Of a stretch of DNA of 64,000 bases, positions 1 through 9,568 are shown piece after piece; within the stretch, counting starts at the first letter, position 1; every line of letters starts with the position of its first letter. The stretch covers positions 124,001-188,000 of the forward strand of contig CALYLX010000137.1 of the NCBI GenBank assembly GCA_944990035.1, read 5' to 3'. A program made the translations under genes and the position numbers. The notes under the pieces were generated by a model that searched no databases, was not told where the DNA came from, and saw only the letters and a list, made by a program, of their open reading frames with translations. This stretch comes from Clitopilus passeckerianus (Eukaryota; Basidiomycota; Agaricomycetes; Agaricales; Entolomataceae).

Positions 1-647
1 TTGAGAGAAAGCCGAGTTTTTGTGGTTTTTTGGCCCGAGAAAGGGTGAAGAGACCAGTCTCAAGTGGTGGTGCGATATATAAGAGGTAAAGCGGTGACAG
101 AGGGGCTGACGCGAAGTTGAACATTCGGGCATCTTGGAAAGGCGACCGACGACCCCTTAATGGTAAGTTTCTTTATTCGGATGCGCTGTGGTTAAAGCTT
201 AAATGTTGGATCCGGCGGTGATATGTTCTCAGAGCTATCCCTTTGTTGTGCTAATTCACGCCACAATGTAGTCACCGAAGGTCTATAAGAATCAGACCCT
301 CCCGTAAGTAACGACATCGATGAGCTGGCAAGCCACTGGCGACGCGAAGAACGTCTGGAGAAGTTCGAAAACGCGAAGACGCGTCGAGGAACCTGAGTCA
401 CATGATCGCGTGAAGCCAAAATTGAACACTCGTCAAATGCGGAAGGCCGCCAAGGCCCCAAGGGTCGCTTGGCCAGGTTTGCGCCTCCTCTTCAGGTCTA
501 GAGTCTGAATCCTTTGGCTTGCTTCCCCTAATCATCTCCTCTCGAAACCTACACAATGTCTTGGAGATCGAGGGCATATAAACCACTGAGAATGTCTGGA
601 CATCGTCTCTGAGCATCCCGGCCTCTCGACCATCGACCATCACCATC
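1..647. other. Left-edge non-coding stretch
   Basis: No gene is supported here. The open frames on both strands are short, overlap one another and show no recognisable domain. The right part is the promoter and 5' leader of the gene starting at 648, with a TATA-like box at 577-582. Confidence 0.5.
577..582 (+). promoter_or_regulatory. TATA box of the 648 gene
   Basis: TATAAA lies about 65-70 nt before the ATG at 648, a usual core-promoter distance in filamentous fungi with short leaders. Seen in sequence; the function is inferred. Confidence 0.5.
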
Positions 648-1370
648 ATGCGGGCTAGTCTTCTTGTTTTGACCTTCCTAGGCTTGACTTTCGCTCAGAA
701 CACTGGGCCAGAGCAGACACCAGCTCCTATTCCTGCGTCTGCACCTGTCCCTCCTATTCAGTCCGTGCCAGGTCCCTCTACAATTACAACCCCGCCCGTG
801 GGCAGAACCTCCCCGAACACAGCGTTTTCGCCAACTAGGTCTATTCCCCCTGGTGGATCCCATCGCGGTCACCATCGGCCGTCTCAAGGTCGTAACAGGC
901 GGCTCAAGGAACAACGCGAAAGGGCTCGCAAACGTGCCTCAATCATATTCGGAAGTGTGATGGGTGGTCTAGTATTCCTTTTCATTGTTGGGACTGGCTT
1001 GATGTGTATCAGACGTCGCCGCATCGTTAAGCGCAGGCTTGCGCTCCAAGAGAGGATTGGCGTCAACCCAGCACCTCATGACTCCAGATATAGTGAACAC
1101 TTTGATTCACTAGATAAACCGCACGCCCCCTCTGGCGACCGCGTCCAAAACGTTCCCAAAGATAAGGCTCCAGGCAGATTCTCCGCCTTGTTGTCCTGGT
1201 TTAAGCTCAAGCGCCGCAACAATGAGCCCCAAAACACGGCTGATGAGACAGCGTCAGAAACAGATCTTGAGAGCGTCACCCTCCACTCAGCTTATGGATC
1301 AGAGGCTTCGCTCGTCAACCCTGAGGATCAACTCAGCGGGACCCACACTGGCTTATCTCAGACGACTTGA
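648..1370 (+). CDS. Small single-pass membrane protein with signal peptide
   Basis: A single-exon frame of 240 codons starting at a good ATG. Residues 1-16 form a signal peptide (hydrophobic core, then FAQN). Residues about 20-75 are rich in Pro, Ser and Thr, like an O-glycosylated extracellular stalk. A basic stretch precedes a transmembrane helix at about residues 99-121 (GSVMGGLVFLFIVGTGLMCI), followed by an Arg-rich stop-transfer signal (RRRR) and a charged cytoplasmic tail with an acidic/Ser-rich end. The layout is type I: outside Pro-rich stalk, one helix, inside tail. I do not recognise a family; fungal genomes hold many such lineage-specific proteins, some of which act as surface sensors, but nothing in the sequence proves that. 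No intron is needed. Confidence 0.75.
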   Translation: MRASLLVLTFLGLTFAQNTGPEQTPAPIPASAPVPPIQSVPGPSTITTPPVGRTSPNTAFSPTRSIPPGGSHRGHHRPSQGRNRRLKEQRERARKRASIIFGSVMGGLVFLFIVGTGLMCIRRRRIVKRRLALQERIGVNPAPHDSRYSEHFDSLDKPHAPSGDRVQNVPKDKAPGRFSALLSWFKLKRRNNEPQNTADETASETDLESVTLHSAYGSEASLVNPEDQLSGTHTGLSQTT

Positions 1371-2242
1371 GTGTGTCGGGGGTGAGCCTCCAAATTTTAG
1401 GAACTGACTTGCCTAACTAACGCATCTGCCCCCAGATTGCCTTCTAATAATTGAGCCGAGGCTCTGAACATCTTTCACTTACTGTATTGTATCTTTTCTC
1501 TCACTTCTCCCGTCATGTATCGCTAGGATGGAATATGCCCTTTTGTATTTTTACGTGGAATTTACCTTCAATTTGTATAAAACGTTCAAGCTTTGAGATA
1601 CTCCAGCCATTAGAAACGAAATAGGCAACTTTCGAAGTTGCGTTCTTCTCGGAGAGCGCAGGTTTTTCTAAAAAAGGGAATTACTGGAGAGCCCGAATTT
1701 TCCCCGCCATTTTTCGTTTGATTTTGCGTTCATGTAAACCACGACTTGTGAACAAAGTCCATGATGCAAGCCACCAACAGCCTTTATGATGGAATAACAA
1801 ACGGGCATCTCTATAGCTTTGAAATTCGACCCTGTTCACTAGCCTGTGGCTCATAGACAATCTCAACTTCGAAACACATTGCAATCTTCTGGGATACCAT
1901 TTCTGGCACAACACCGGCGAACCTTTGCAACATTACCTACTAAAGTTGACACCGAGGCATCATGTCATGATACGACTATATCCTAGGGGTAATCGCACGC
2001 GATAGACAGCCCTCATATGTCAAGCTCGACCCAAGATAAGGTTAGCCCGCCTCGTGTCGACCGCATTGCAGCAGGAGGCAACTGCCACTTTAGGGAAGTT
2101 TGTATATTTCCACTTGGAGTGGTGCCGATCACAGTGCGGCATTCGTACGTTTTCACGAAGGCCAACGTTGATTTAGGACCATAAAAGGCTTATCCTGCAG
2201 GCTAATGCACGTTCTGCTTCACGCTTCGCGTCATCCTGTGTC
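1371..2242. other. Intergenic stretch without a supported gene
   Basis: About 870 nt between two plus-strand genes. The left part carries the 3' region of the membrane-protein gene and the right part the promoter of the coiled-coil gene. Open frames are under 80 codons and look random. No repeat or RNA gene was recognised. Confidence 0.5.
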
Positions 2243-3463
2243 ATGGAGTCGAGCCCTAAAGATGAACACCACGCGTGTGCGGAAAAACTCCAGGTTGCTC
2301 AACACTCCCGTCGTCTCTTGATGAACTCCTTGAACCACATAACAGACTTTGACGCTGCGATACAGCAAGCTCTGGATGAAAACCGGGACGCTATCAACAA
2401 GACATGTACTTATCTGGAAACTCATGAGAGGCTCTTGTCAGAGACCCGACGGGACCAGGAAAGAATACGGAGGAGCTTTCAAGAGATGGAGAACGTCTTC
2501 ACCCAGGCGGAAGATCGGATTGCAAAATATCTAGACGCCCTAAAGGATGACAGGCAACGACTACAGTCTCGCCAGCAGAACCTGGAAGGTCTCTCCGAAC
2601 GAAATCACCGAAATACAAACGACCTAATGCGACTGATAGTCAACGAGGACGCACCCTCCAACGCTGGTCCTTCGTCGATGAAACGGCCAGCTGACAGGAG
2701 TAAAGCCGCGATCTCAAATTTACTTTCTGAACCTGAAGAAGATACCGCAACCCCCGTCCAAAAACGTCCCAGAATTGACTTACAAGACGATACTCCCGTC
2801 AGGCCAAAGTCTTCGATGGCCACTTCATCAGTGAGTAGACTAAATTTTAAACTCACGGCTACTTCGAGTTTCTTACATGACAACTCTGTAGTTCAGGCTT
2901 CTATCCAAACCCTACGATTCTGTACCCTCGGGCTCTAACACTCAGCGTGAAACCCAAATCATGAAACCAAGCTACGCATCTAGTACGACACTCATGCGGT
3001 CCTCCGGCTCTACTAGTCCCAGATCATCTGCCTCGAGCATGCTTGTCGATGCCAGCCCATTGGCACGCCCGCAGTCCCTAAACCCACGAGCATCCTTCCG
3101 GGTTAAAGTTACAGAAGCAGCTCGACCCCACGAGTTCAAGCCATACGACGTTTCAAATGCATCGGACAAGAAAAGTGAGCCCTCTCGTAGCAGTCGACGA
3201 TAAACCTGGCTGATAAATATGCAGCAGACCCACCACTCGCGCCTCGCCACGAGAGGGTGTGTACTGGTTGTAAACAGATGGGTCGCCGGAGGGATGGCAA
3301 ATGTATTGAAAAATGGGGCCCTGGGCCTGAAGGTCCTGGAACCCTATGTGGAAAGTACGAAAAGTTTTACTTGAACACCCTGGATCGCAATTAATTCAAT
3401 CACTCCCCTGACTTTAGGTGTCAAAGAGCTTACAGGTCAAAGCGTTCGAATCAAGATGGCTGA
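2243..3463 (+). CDS. Coiled-coil protein with C-terminal GATA-like zinc finger
   Basis: Four exons fit: 2243-2830, 2892-3174, 3225-3354 and 3418-3463, giving 348 residues with total length divisible by three. Residues about 5-135 are a charged, Leu/Arg/Gln-rich helix that looks like a coiled coil. A Ser/Pro-rich middle with basic clusters (KRPADR, KRPRID) resembles nuclear localisation signals. The last 45 residues hold C-x2-C, then WGPGPEGPGTLCGKC, which mirrors the W-x-GP-x-G-x-x-LCNAC core of GATA fingers, but the loop between the Cys pairs is 25 residues rather than 17-20 and contains an extra Cys. Finger completeness depends on the last intron (donor GTACGA at 3355); a weaker donor at 3348 would give a different tail. 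Inference: a nuclear, possibly DNA-binding protein. I know of no named orthologue. Confidence 0.65.
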
Positions 3464-4568
3464 AATTATGACAACGCATGAAAGAGCTCTCCGGGATATT
3501 ACGAAAACAGGTGCTGGTCATCTTACGGCGTGCTTTGTGCCCCATTGATTTCTTTGAATGATTGTAGATAATTCATGTATCATATTTTTAATTTTCATGT
3601 ATGATAGAAACTTCGTTAGTTGACGGAGACGGGAGTTTGATCGAGCAAAGGGCGACGACAAGCAGAAGCAGTAGAGTAGGACCATACAAAAAGCCCCTTG
3701 CTCGATTAGAAATTATTTATAATTTTATTTCCCCTGATAGATTCAACTCGGAATTCATTACATGTGGTAATGACGTTGTTCGGTAATTACGGCGCCAGTT
3801 AAAGACTTGGCATATAGGCAGTGCCTAGCAATGAAGGGCTGTGAAGTAGTCTGAATACGATAGTTCCATTCGTTTTCAAATGGGAGAGGTTGATTAAACC
3901 TTCCGAAGGGTATTTCGTTTGGAACTGAAGTTCGAGTCCGCTCACAAGCTTCGACTCGGAGTTCCACTACCGAAACTTACATTTGATAGCCAATGATGTA
4001 ATCACCGGGCGGCAGGTTCGTCGATTATTGGCAGGGCTACCCCTCCTCCAACGAAGTCAGGGCTCTTTCGGTGAACTTCGTATGGTAACGTAGTCTCGAG
4101 TCGACTCGGACTCGTGCGTCTAATATTGTACTAGTGATCCTCTGAATGGTACATTTTGGCCGATATACCAGAGAAATAACGAGCAGTGACGCCGGGTTCC
4201 CGAAGCCAGCCTTAGAATATCTGGGTTTCCTGGATGGGAGGCGGAGGAATGGAATGGTTCCTGTTGCAAGGCCCTTGCAATCCATACTTGGTAAAGATAA
4301 GATAAGATTAGATGCAAAGCCATCAAAGTTGTCACACGGTCTACTTCCAAGCCTGTCACTATGACATGGAAGCACTCATTCGCAACCAGCTGCTCACGTA
4401 GCTTGCAGGCAGTTGCGCTGAAGGCTCTGGCTATATAAACGGCTTTAAGGGTATTCTGAGCGCATATACCACCACAGACTTTCTTTTATACCAGCACTCC
4501 CATACCAAAGGTTATACAGCCCGAGGCTTGACTGTTTCTGCACGCTCGTTTCACCAAGATTCTACATC
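3464..4568. other. Intergenic stretch without a supported gene
   Basis: About 1.1 kb. Open frames on both strands are short and mutually overlapping. Around 3925-3965 and 4090-4115 there are short runs of TCGACTCGGA-like words, too short and irregular to call a repeat. The right end holds the promoter of the gene at 4569. Confidence 0.5.
4434..4439 (+). promoter_or_regulatory. TATA box of the 4569 gene
   Basis: TATAAA within CTATATAAAC, 130-135 nt before the ATG at 4569. The leader between them is pyrimidine-rich, as is common at fungal start sites. Confidence 0.45.
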
Positions 4569-6379
4569 ATGGGCATTCTAGGATACTTCTCGGTGTCGAA
4601 GGAGAACGTTGTAGTTGTGGCTAAAGAGGAGCCACGCGTACCTTCGTCAGAGGGAGCTGTCGGGAAGGAAGCCTCGGATTCTTCTGTTCCCCCAATCATC
4701 ATTACCGCACCAACGTTCCCCGAAACTGATTCAGTCCCCACTTCCCCCGTTACCAGCTCTCAGTCGAAGGACTCAGACTTAAAGTCCCCCAAGAAAGAGA
4801 GAGGGTCAAAGTCGAAGACTTCAAAGCCGTTACTCTCAGTACCCCTTCGGAAGAAGAAACAGCCAAAGGCTGACTCTAGCAGACCCGCTCACCCACCAGT
4901 ACCTGCACATCACAAAGGACACGAACACAAACCTGCTCTTTCTGGGGCCAAAGAGCACGACAAGAAGTCACATGCATCTTCTTCGTTCTTCGCCAAACGC
5001 TTCCTGCCAGGCAGGAACGCAGAAAAACAGGCCAAGAAATCCGCCCTCGTCGTTCGCTCCCTCATCGTTGGCCCCTCCGCCGCCAACCCCAAGATTACAG
5101 CCGCATACGCAAAGCCTCGGCTGAACAAGATCAAAGCTCAGCTTAGCAAGCCCAAATCTGCGAACAAGGTCATCGCGCAGCTTCGTGCACTCCCTGTTGG
5201 GGATTTCAGGCCTGGGGGAGCAGTCCCAACCTCAGTGACAGCGCAATATAACGGACCACAAGGACCCATCCATGCTGTTTGCCTTGCACACCCAGACGCG
5301 GAGGTCCAGCGACTCCACTTCGCTGCACTGGTCGAAGTCGAGGAAGAGTCCACTACTGATTCTTTCGGCATTCCGTGGTTCACTCTCCCTGATGCTCCGG
5401 ATTTTGATCTCTCCCTTGACAAGCTTGTTGAGGTTTTTAATGAGATGAAGATTATCGACTTGCTCACTGCACCTGACCTGGGTATCGGTCAACCTGGAGA
5501 TGGGCCGGGACTCTTGGCTGGTTCGGTCCCAACCGCAGGGACGGTTCTCAAAGGCATCCAGGATATTACACCGCAGCTCATGGCATTGAGTTATGCGACC
5601 GGCAAGGCTATTGTCCCCGATCATACTGGGATACATCCGCCCACCGATCGGTTCTCTGTCTTGACTTGTAAGTCCTCTCATGCATATATAAGAGCATCTT
5701 ATTGACTCAACTATGTAGACTGGTGGGGTTTGGAGCTGCTCCTCCCGCCACCCTCGATCCAATACCTCTCAGTTCGTCCACTTTCTTAATGCTGCCGACA
5801 AAATCACTCAACCTTCTTCCAGACTGTCCGTTCGGTGTCGGGAACCGTCATGAACTTCCTAACAGCACTCGCCATGGTCAACAACGGCGTCAGGGAGATC
5901 ATGCCATTTATCCGCTACATCGCTCAGTACATTGATTGGGAATTCAGCCTGATCAAAGCCCAGGATAAAGGTAAGGGAGTTATCTGTGCTGCTACCTGGT
6001 AAATCTTCCTAGCTTCGTATATATCCCTGAATACGAACTCACCAACCTATCTAGGATCATGCCTGCAGCGTTGGTGCCTCGCCCATGGGACTTCCCTGAT
6101 CCCCCTGCACCGTCGACATCTGACACCGAAGATCCGACTGCAAAGGCTCCAGCAGCTACTACTCCCGTAGAAGTAGACCGACCCGCTTCTCCTACCCCTC
6201 CAGCCGAGCCAACCCCTCCCGCTCCATCTCCTCCTGCAGATAAACCAGAAGATGCACCAGTTGACGAGAAGCCTGTCCTTCCGACCATGCCAATAGCACT
6301 TCCCCCAATTTCTCTCGCCGATGCTGTTGATCGAACCAATTCAAGTGGCATTTCCGAGGAGGTTGCTGCGGAGAAGTGA
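4569..6379 (+). CDS. Unknown Lys/Ser/Pro-rich fungal protein
   Basis: Four exons join in frame: 4569-5667, 5719-5771, 5823-5998 and 6055-6379, giving 550 residues. Residues about 10-165 are disordered and rich in Ser, Pro and Lys, with basic blocks such as PLRKKKQPK. Residues about 165-440 look folded, with a conserved-looking core (IHAVCLAHPDAEVQRLHF, YWWGLELLLPPPSIQYLS) and helical segments (VMNFLTALAMVNNGVREI). The last 105 residues are a Pro/Ala/Thr-rich tail. The final intron is best placed at 5999-6054, because an earlier GT at 5970 would shift the tail into a frame that stops early. No signal peptide or clear transmembrane helix is seen. I do not recognise the family; a cytoplasmic scaffold-like role would be a guess. 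Confidence 0.75.
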
Positions 6380-6679
6380 TCATATTCTATGAGGGGGTGA
6401 TATCCTCCTTTTTGCATTTTGTCACGAATTGCCACGATTTTTATGTGTACTATATTTTCGGACCTTGGACCCAATACCCGCTTTGCATGTTGCCGCATTC
6501 CCTGATTCCACTACTTTATACCCACCGCACCCTAATACGTTCATTGCCGTCTTGTTTTTGCACGGCTGACGCCCTTATGTCGTTTGCTAAGTAGGTAGAT
6601 CCGGATATAATATAAAATGGTACAACAAGAGATTCAATTTACAGATTACAGTTAGATCTATGACGATCCGGTATTACGA
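6380..6679. other. Shared 3' region of two convergent genes
   Basis: About 300 nt between the stop of the Pro-rich protein gene and the stop of the minus-strand I9 inhibitor gene. It is A/T-rich near 6600-6660, fitting 3' UTRs. No gene seen. Confidence 0.45.
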
Positions 6680-7120
6680 TTACTGGGTGGTAACAACGCC
6701 ATCGGGATCTGTGATGATTGTAAGTGGGGCCTAAGGCAATGGTTTCAAAGGAGAGCTAACCGATATAATCAATATCACCCCCTGCAAATGATTGGAGCGA
6801 GTTCAGGAGCTCGTCGGGGAGCTCTGCGGCGAATCCCTGTAATGTGTGAAGGTCGATGAGGCGATCGTTCAACCACTACAATGACACTTACATTGAGAAC
6901 TGTACCATATTTATGGGTGACCTTTCCTCCTGCATATGTCATGTGTGAGATTTGGGTACGAGAGAAGTCACTTGATGAACAGCGTACCGTGCTCGTCAAC
7001 ATGCTTTACGAACTCGTCAACCTTGTCCTGCTTGACTTGCTCCTTGAAGACGACGATATATCCTGTTCAAGCTGTGAGACATTTCCGGGTGGCGGTTGAC
7101 CTCTACTCACTGTTAGGCAT
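6680..7120 (-). CDS. Inhibitor I9 family proteinase B inhibitor (Pbi2-like)
   Basis: Five small exons (7111-7120, 6988-7062, 6892-6929, 6761-6836, 6680-6708) join to exactly 75 residues, the length of yeast Pbi2. The protein starts MPNRYIVVFKEQV, then has VDEFVKHVDEHGGKVTHKY, a NGFAAELPDELL segment and ends DYIDPDGVVTTQ. This is the peptidase-inhibitor I9 fold (subtilisin propeptide-like): the YIVVFK strand and the GFAAELP turn are hallmarks, and the C-terminal tail is the part known to enter the protease active site. In yeast the protein restrains vacuolar proteinase B and, bound to thioredoxin, forms the LMA1 factor of vacuole fusion. Expected here: a cytosolic inhibitor of a vacuolar subtilisin. 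No signal peptide. It is divergent from the glycosylase gene at 7374. Confidence 0.88.
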
Positions 7121-7323
7121 TGTTCTATGAGTTGCTGCGGTCTTTCTGAATGGTATGGAACAAGCCCTGCTCCGGAAGCCCTGACGCCATCTTATCGCTT
7201 TCTGTGGGAGCATAACGTCACGATCTCCCCTCGTCACGGTGGCGTCACACTCTGCCGAAAAAGGTAATCAAGGCTCAGTCAGCAAACCATACGCGAGTCA
7301 GGGTCGCCGGTTCCTCGACAAGT

Positions 7324-7329
7324 TATAAA
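7324..7329 (+). promoter_or_regulatory. TATA box of the glycosylase gene
   Basis: TATAAA 45-50 nt before the ATG at 7374, within the 253-nt divergent promoter shared with the I9 inhibitor gene. Such a short distance leaves a leader of roughly 15-20 nt, so translation may also begin at the second ATG at 7434. Confidence 0.4.
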
Positions 7330-7373
7330 TGAGGCGACACGTCGAACGCGTTGTTATGCGGCGTCCCCAGTGA

Positions 7374-9178
7374 ATGCCATTCCTGAGAGCTTTAACAACA
7401 CATCGTACAATCCTGGTGTCTATCTCAAGAAGAATGAGCTCAAGAACCACGCGTTCAAGTTCAAGAATTGCTGCTACGGCTGCTGCAAATGATGCTGAAA
7501 GCAATGGAACACCAATTCCCAAGACGACTGGCAAACGCAAGTCAAATGCCGAGGCAGTCCTTGCAACACCCGCGAAACGAAAGAGGGCGACGAAAGCTGC
7601 CAGCAAGAAAGAAGAGGCCGAAGAGACACCTGCTTTGAATGAAACTACTTCTGATACAGCCGACAATACAGCTCCTGTTCCAGAGTCTTCAACTGTTGCA
7701 GACGGCAAAAAGGATGCTTCGCTCGTGCCAGCTGTTTTAACGTTCTCTTTTGAAGAGGCCAAGAAACATTTGATCCGTGTCGATCATCGTTTCGAAGACT
7801 TATTCGAGAAATTGGAGTGCAAGCCGTATCAGCATCTTGAAGCTGTGCATCCCTTCCGGTGAAATGAGTTTGCATATTACTTCCCACCTTGATGCTAAAA
7901 TATCAATACAGTGCCTTGGCTACGTCTATCTTGTAAGCTTTCTTAGTAAATTTACGAGCTCATGAGATCTTAGAGCGTTGTCAGGGGACAGCAGATATCC
8001 TGGCTTGCAGCACGGTCTATCATTCACCGTTTCCGGCGTCTGTATGATTCCTCACTTCCGGAGAAACATAGCGACGAGTCAGTATTCATTATGAATCACC
8101 TTTGATTACACTGAAGCCAATTAAGTCATAGAGCAAGCGTGCTATCCTTCCCGACTCCTGAACAAGTAGCCAAGACCGACATTACAACTCTGAAATCTGC
8201 CGGCCTCAGCACCAGGAAAGCAGAATATGGTATGGTCTTTTCACATTTTGCAGCTGGAAGTATCAATACTACGTTTTCTCTAGTTCAAGACCTTGCAACC
8301 CGCTTCGCCGATGGCCGTTTATCTACGCAGAAACTCCTCAAAGCGTCGGACGATGAGCTAGCAGAAATGCTGATAGAAGTCAGAGGTATTGGAAGAGTAG
8401 GTACCATAGTCCCTCAGCCCTTACTCCTACTCACGCAATACCCTCTCCACCAGTGGACCGTTGATATGTTTTCCATCTTTTCACTTCGGCGCCCAAATAT
8501 TTTGCCTGTTGGTAAGAGACTATCCATACGAGATGTAAGATACCTGCTCACCTCGAGTCCTTGTATAGGCGATCTTGGAGTCCAACGTGGCGTCGCTCGT
8601 TGGTTCCTTGCCCTCCATTCTCCTAATTATAACGTCGGAATCTCCCCTCAGAAACTTCCGGGGAATCCTACCCCCGCAGCTGACAAGACCAAAAAGAAGG
8701 GCAAATCTCCAGAGAAGAATGGCTCCCCAGCGAAGGAACCAACCCCAGATATCTCCTCTGTGCCTCCTACGACCATTCTTGAAGACAGTTCGGAAGCAAC
8801 AGAGGCGCCCAAGCTACCACCGCCATTTACGCCCTCGATCAAGAAGACGCTGGGAAAGGCGGCGGTTGATCCTGACGAAGAGCCTGACCCACTGCCGGAA
8901 GGCTTGACAATTGCCATCCTGAAAAGCCGGCTAGACGGAAAGAAGAAGATCAAGTAAGCTTTCACCTGCCTATTAGGAGAAAAGGAGTATCTCATTACCC
9001 CCCAGGGGTGCTTTTTTGACTCCTCAGGAAATGGAGGATTTGACGGAATCTTGGAAACCCTATAGAAGCCTCGGTATGTTATCCTCTGGGCGTTTACTTA
9101 CGCCCGCACTAATAACCTTTGCACGCGTCAGGTGTGTATTATATGTGGGCCCTGGCTGATACAGGTGTGGGCGAGTAA
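7374..9178 (+). CDS. DNA-3-methyladenine glycosylase II (HhH-GPD family)
   Basis: Nine exons fit: 7374-7858, 7912-7932, 7976-8077, 8132-8229, 8284-8396, 8454-8511, 8569-8953, 9006-9073 and 9132-9178, totalling 458 residues in frame. The enzyme removes alkylated bases such as 3-methyladenine to start base excision repair. After a Ser/Lys-rich, possibly nuclear N-terminus come GQQISWLAARSI, a helix-hairpin-helix region (EVRGIGRWTVDMF) with the expected catalytic Asp in WTVD, GDLGVQRGVARWF, and the closing helix SWKPYRSLGVYYMWALAD. Between GVARWF and that last helix sits a charged, Pro-rich insert of roughly 100 residues. A stop at 8955 is reached only if the intron at 8954-9005 is retained; the conserved ending requires splicing. 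Exon 2 is only 21 nt. The start could be 7374 or 7434; the longer form has an Arg-rich leader that could target mitochondria. Confidence 0.9.
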
Positions 9179-9568
9179 TACAATGGCCTGAACCTGTGTA
9201 TAAACGCGTATGCAAACTTGTTACAACGTGTATAATAAAAACGGCGCCTGCATGTGATGTGACATCACGCGCCAATCTCCCTTTGTGTTGTTGATCCACG
9301 CCGCCTCCAGCCCTTGTCCTCGCGCTTTGTCTAACGCTTATTGTCGTCGTGTGGTCGCCACCTGGTCTAGTCGGCTTTTGTTCGCTGTCAAACACGGCCT
9401 CGGGAAGCATTTTACTATAACTTGGGCCTCGCTCTGGCACTGGCGTGCCGCTTTGACTTTGGACGCCATCATTCTCAACTCAGCTTGCGCGTCAAAGCAT
9501 CTCTTGTCTTTGCTCGTTCGCTTTGACCTGCCTTCGGAGCTTTTATACCAGCCGCCAAAGGAGCCACG
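9179..9568. other. Promoter and leader region of the kinase gene
   Basis: About 390 nt. A TATAAA-like word occurs near 9199-9205, and the stretch 9270-9560 is rich in pyrimidines, typical of a fungal leader. No protein gene supported. Confidence 0.4.

Noticed and set aside
3348..3540. Alternative ending of the GATA-like protein with KELTGQSVRIKMAEIM
   Set aside because: It needs a poor GTGGAA donor and destroys the second Cys pair; the GTACGA donor gives a complete finger. Not fully excluded.
3900..4120. tRNA-like words (TTCGAGTCC) between genes
   Set aside because: No matching acceptor stem or anticodon arm could be folded around them.
5970..6054. Donor at 5971 as the last intron start of the Pro-rich protein gene
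   Set aside because: It puts the tail in a frame that stops at about 6170, whereas the donor at 5999 joins smoothly to the long Pro-rich reading frame.
9060..9440. 126-codon minus frame
   Set aside because: It runs antisense to the glycosylase 3' exons and the kinase leader and has no recognisable content; a shadow frame.
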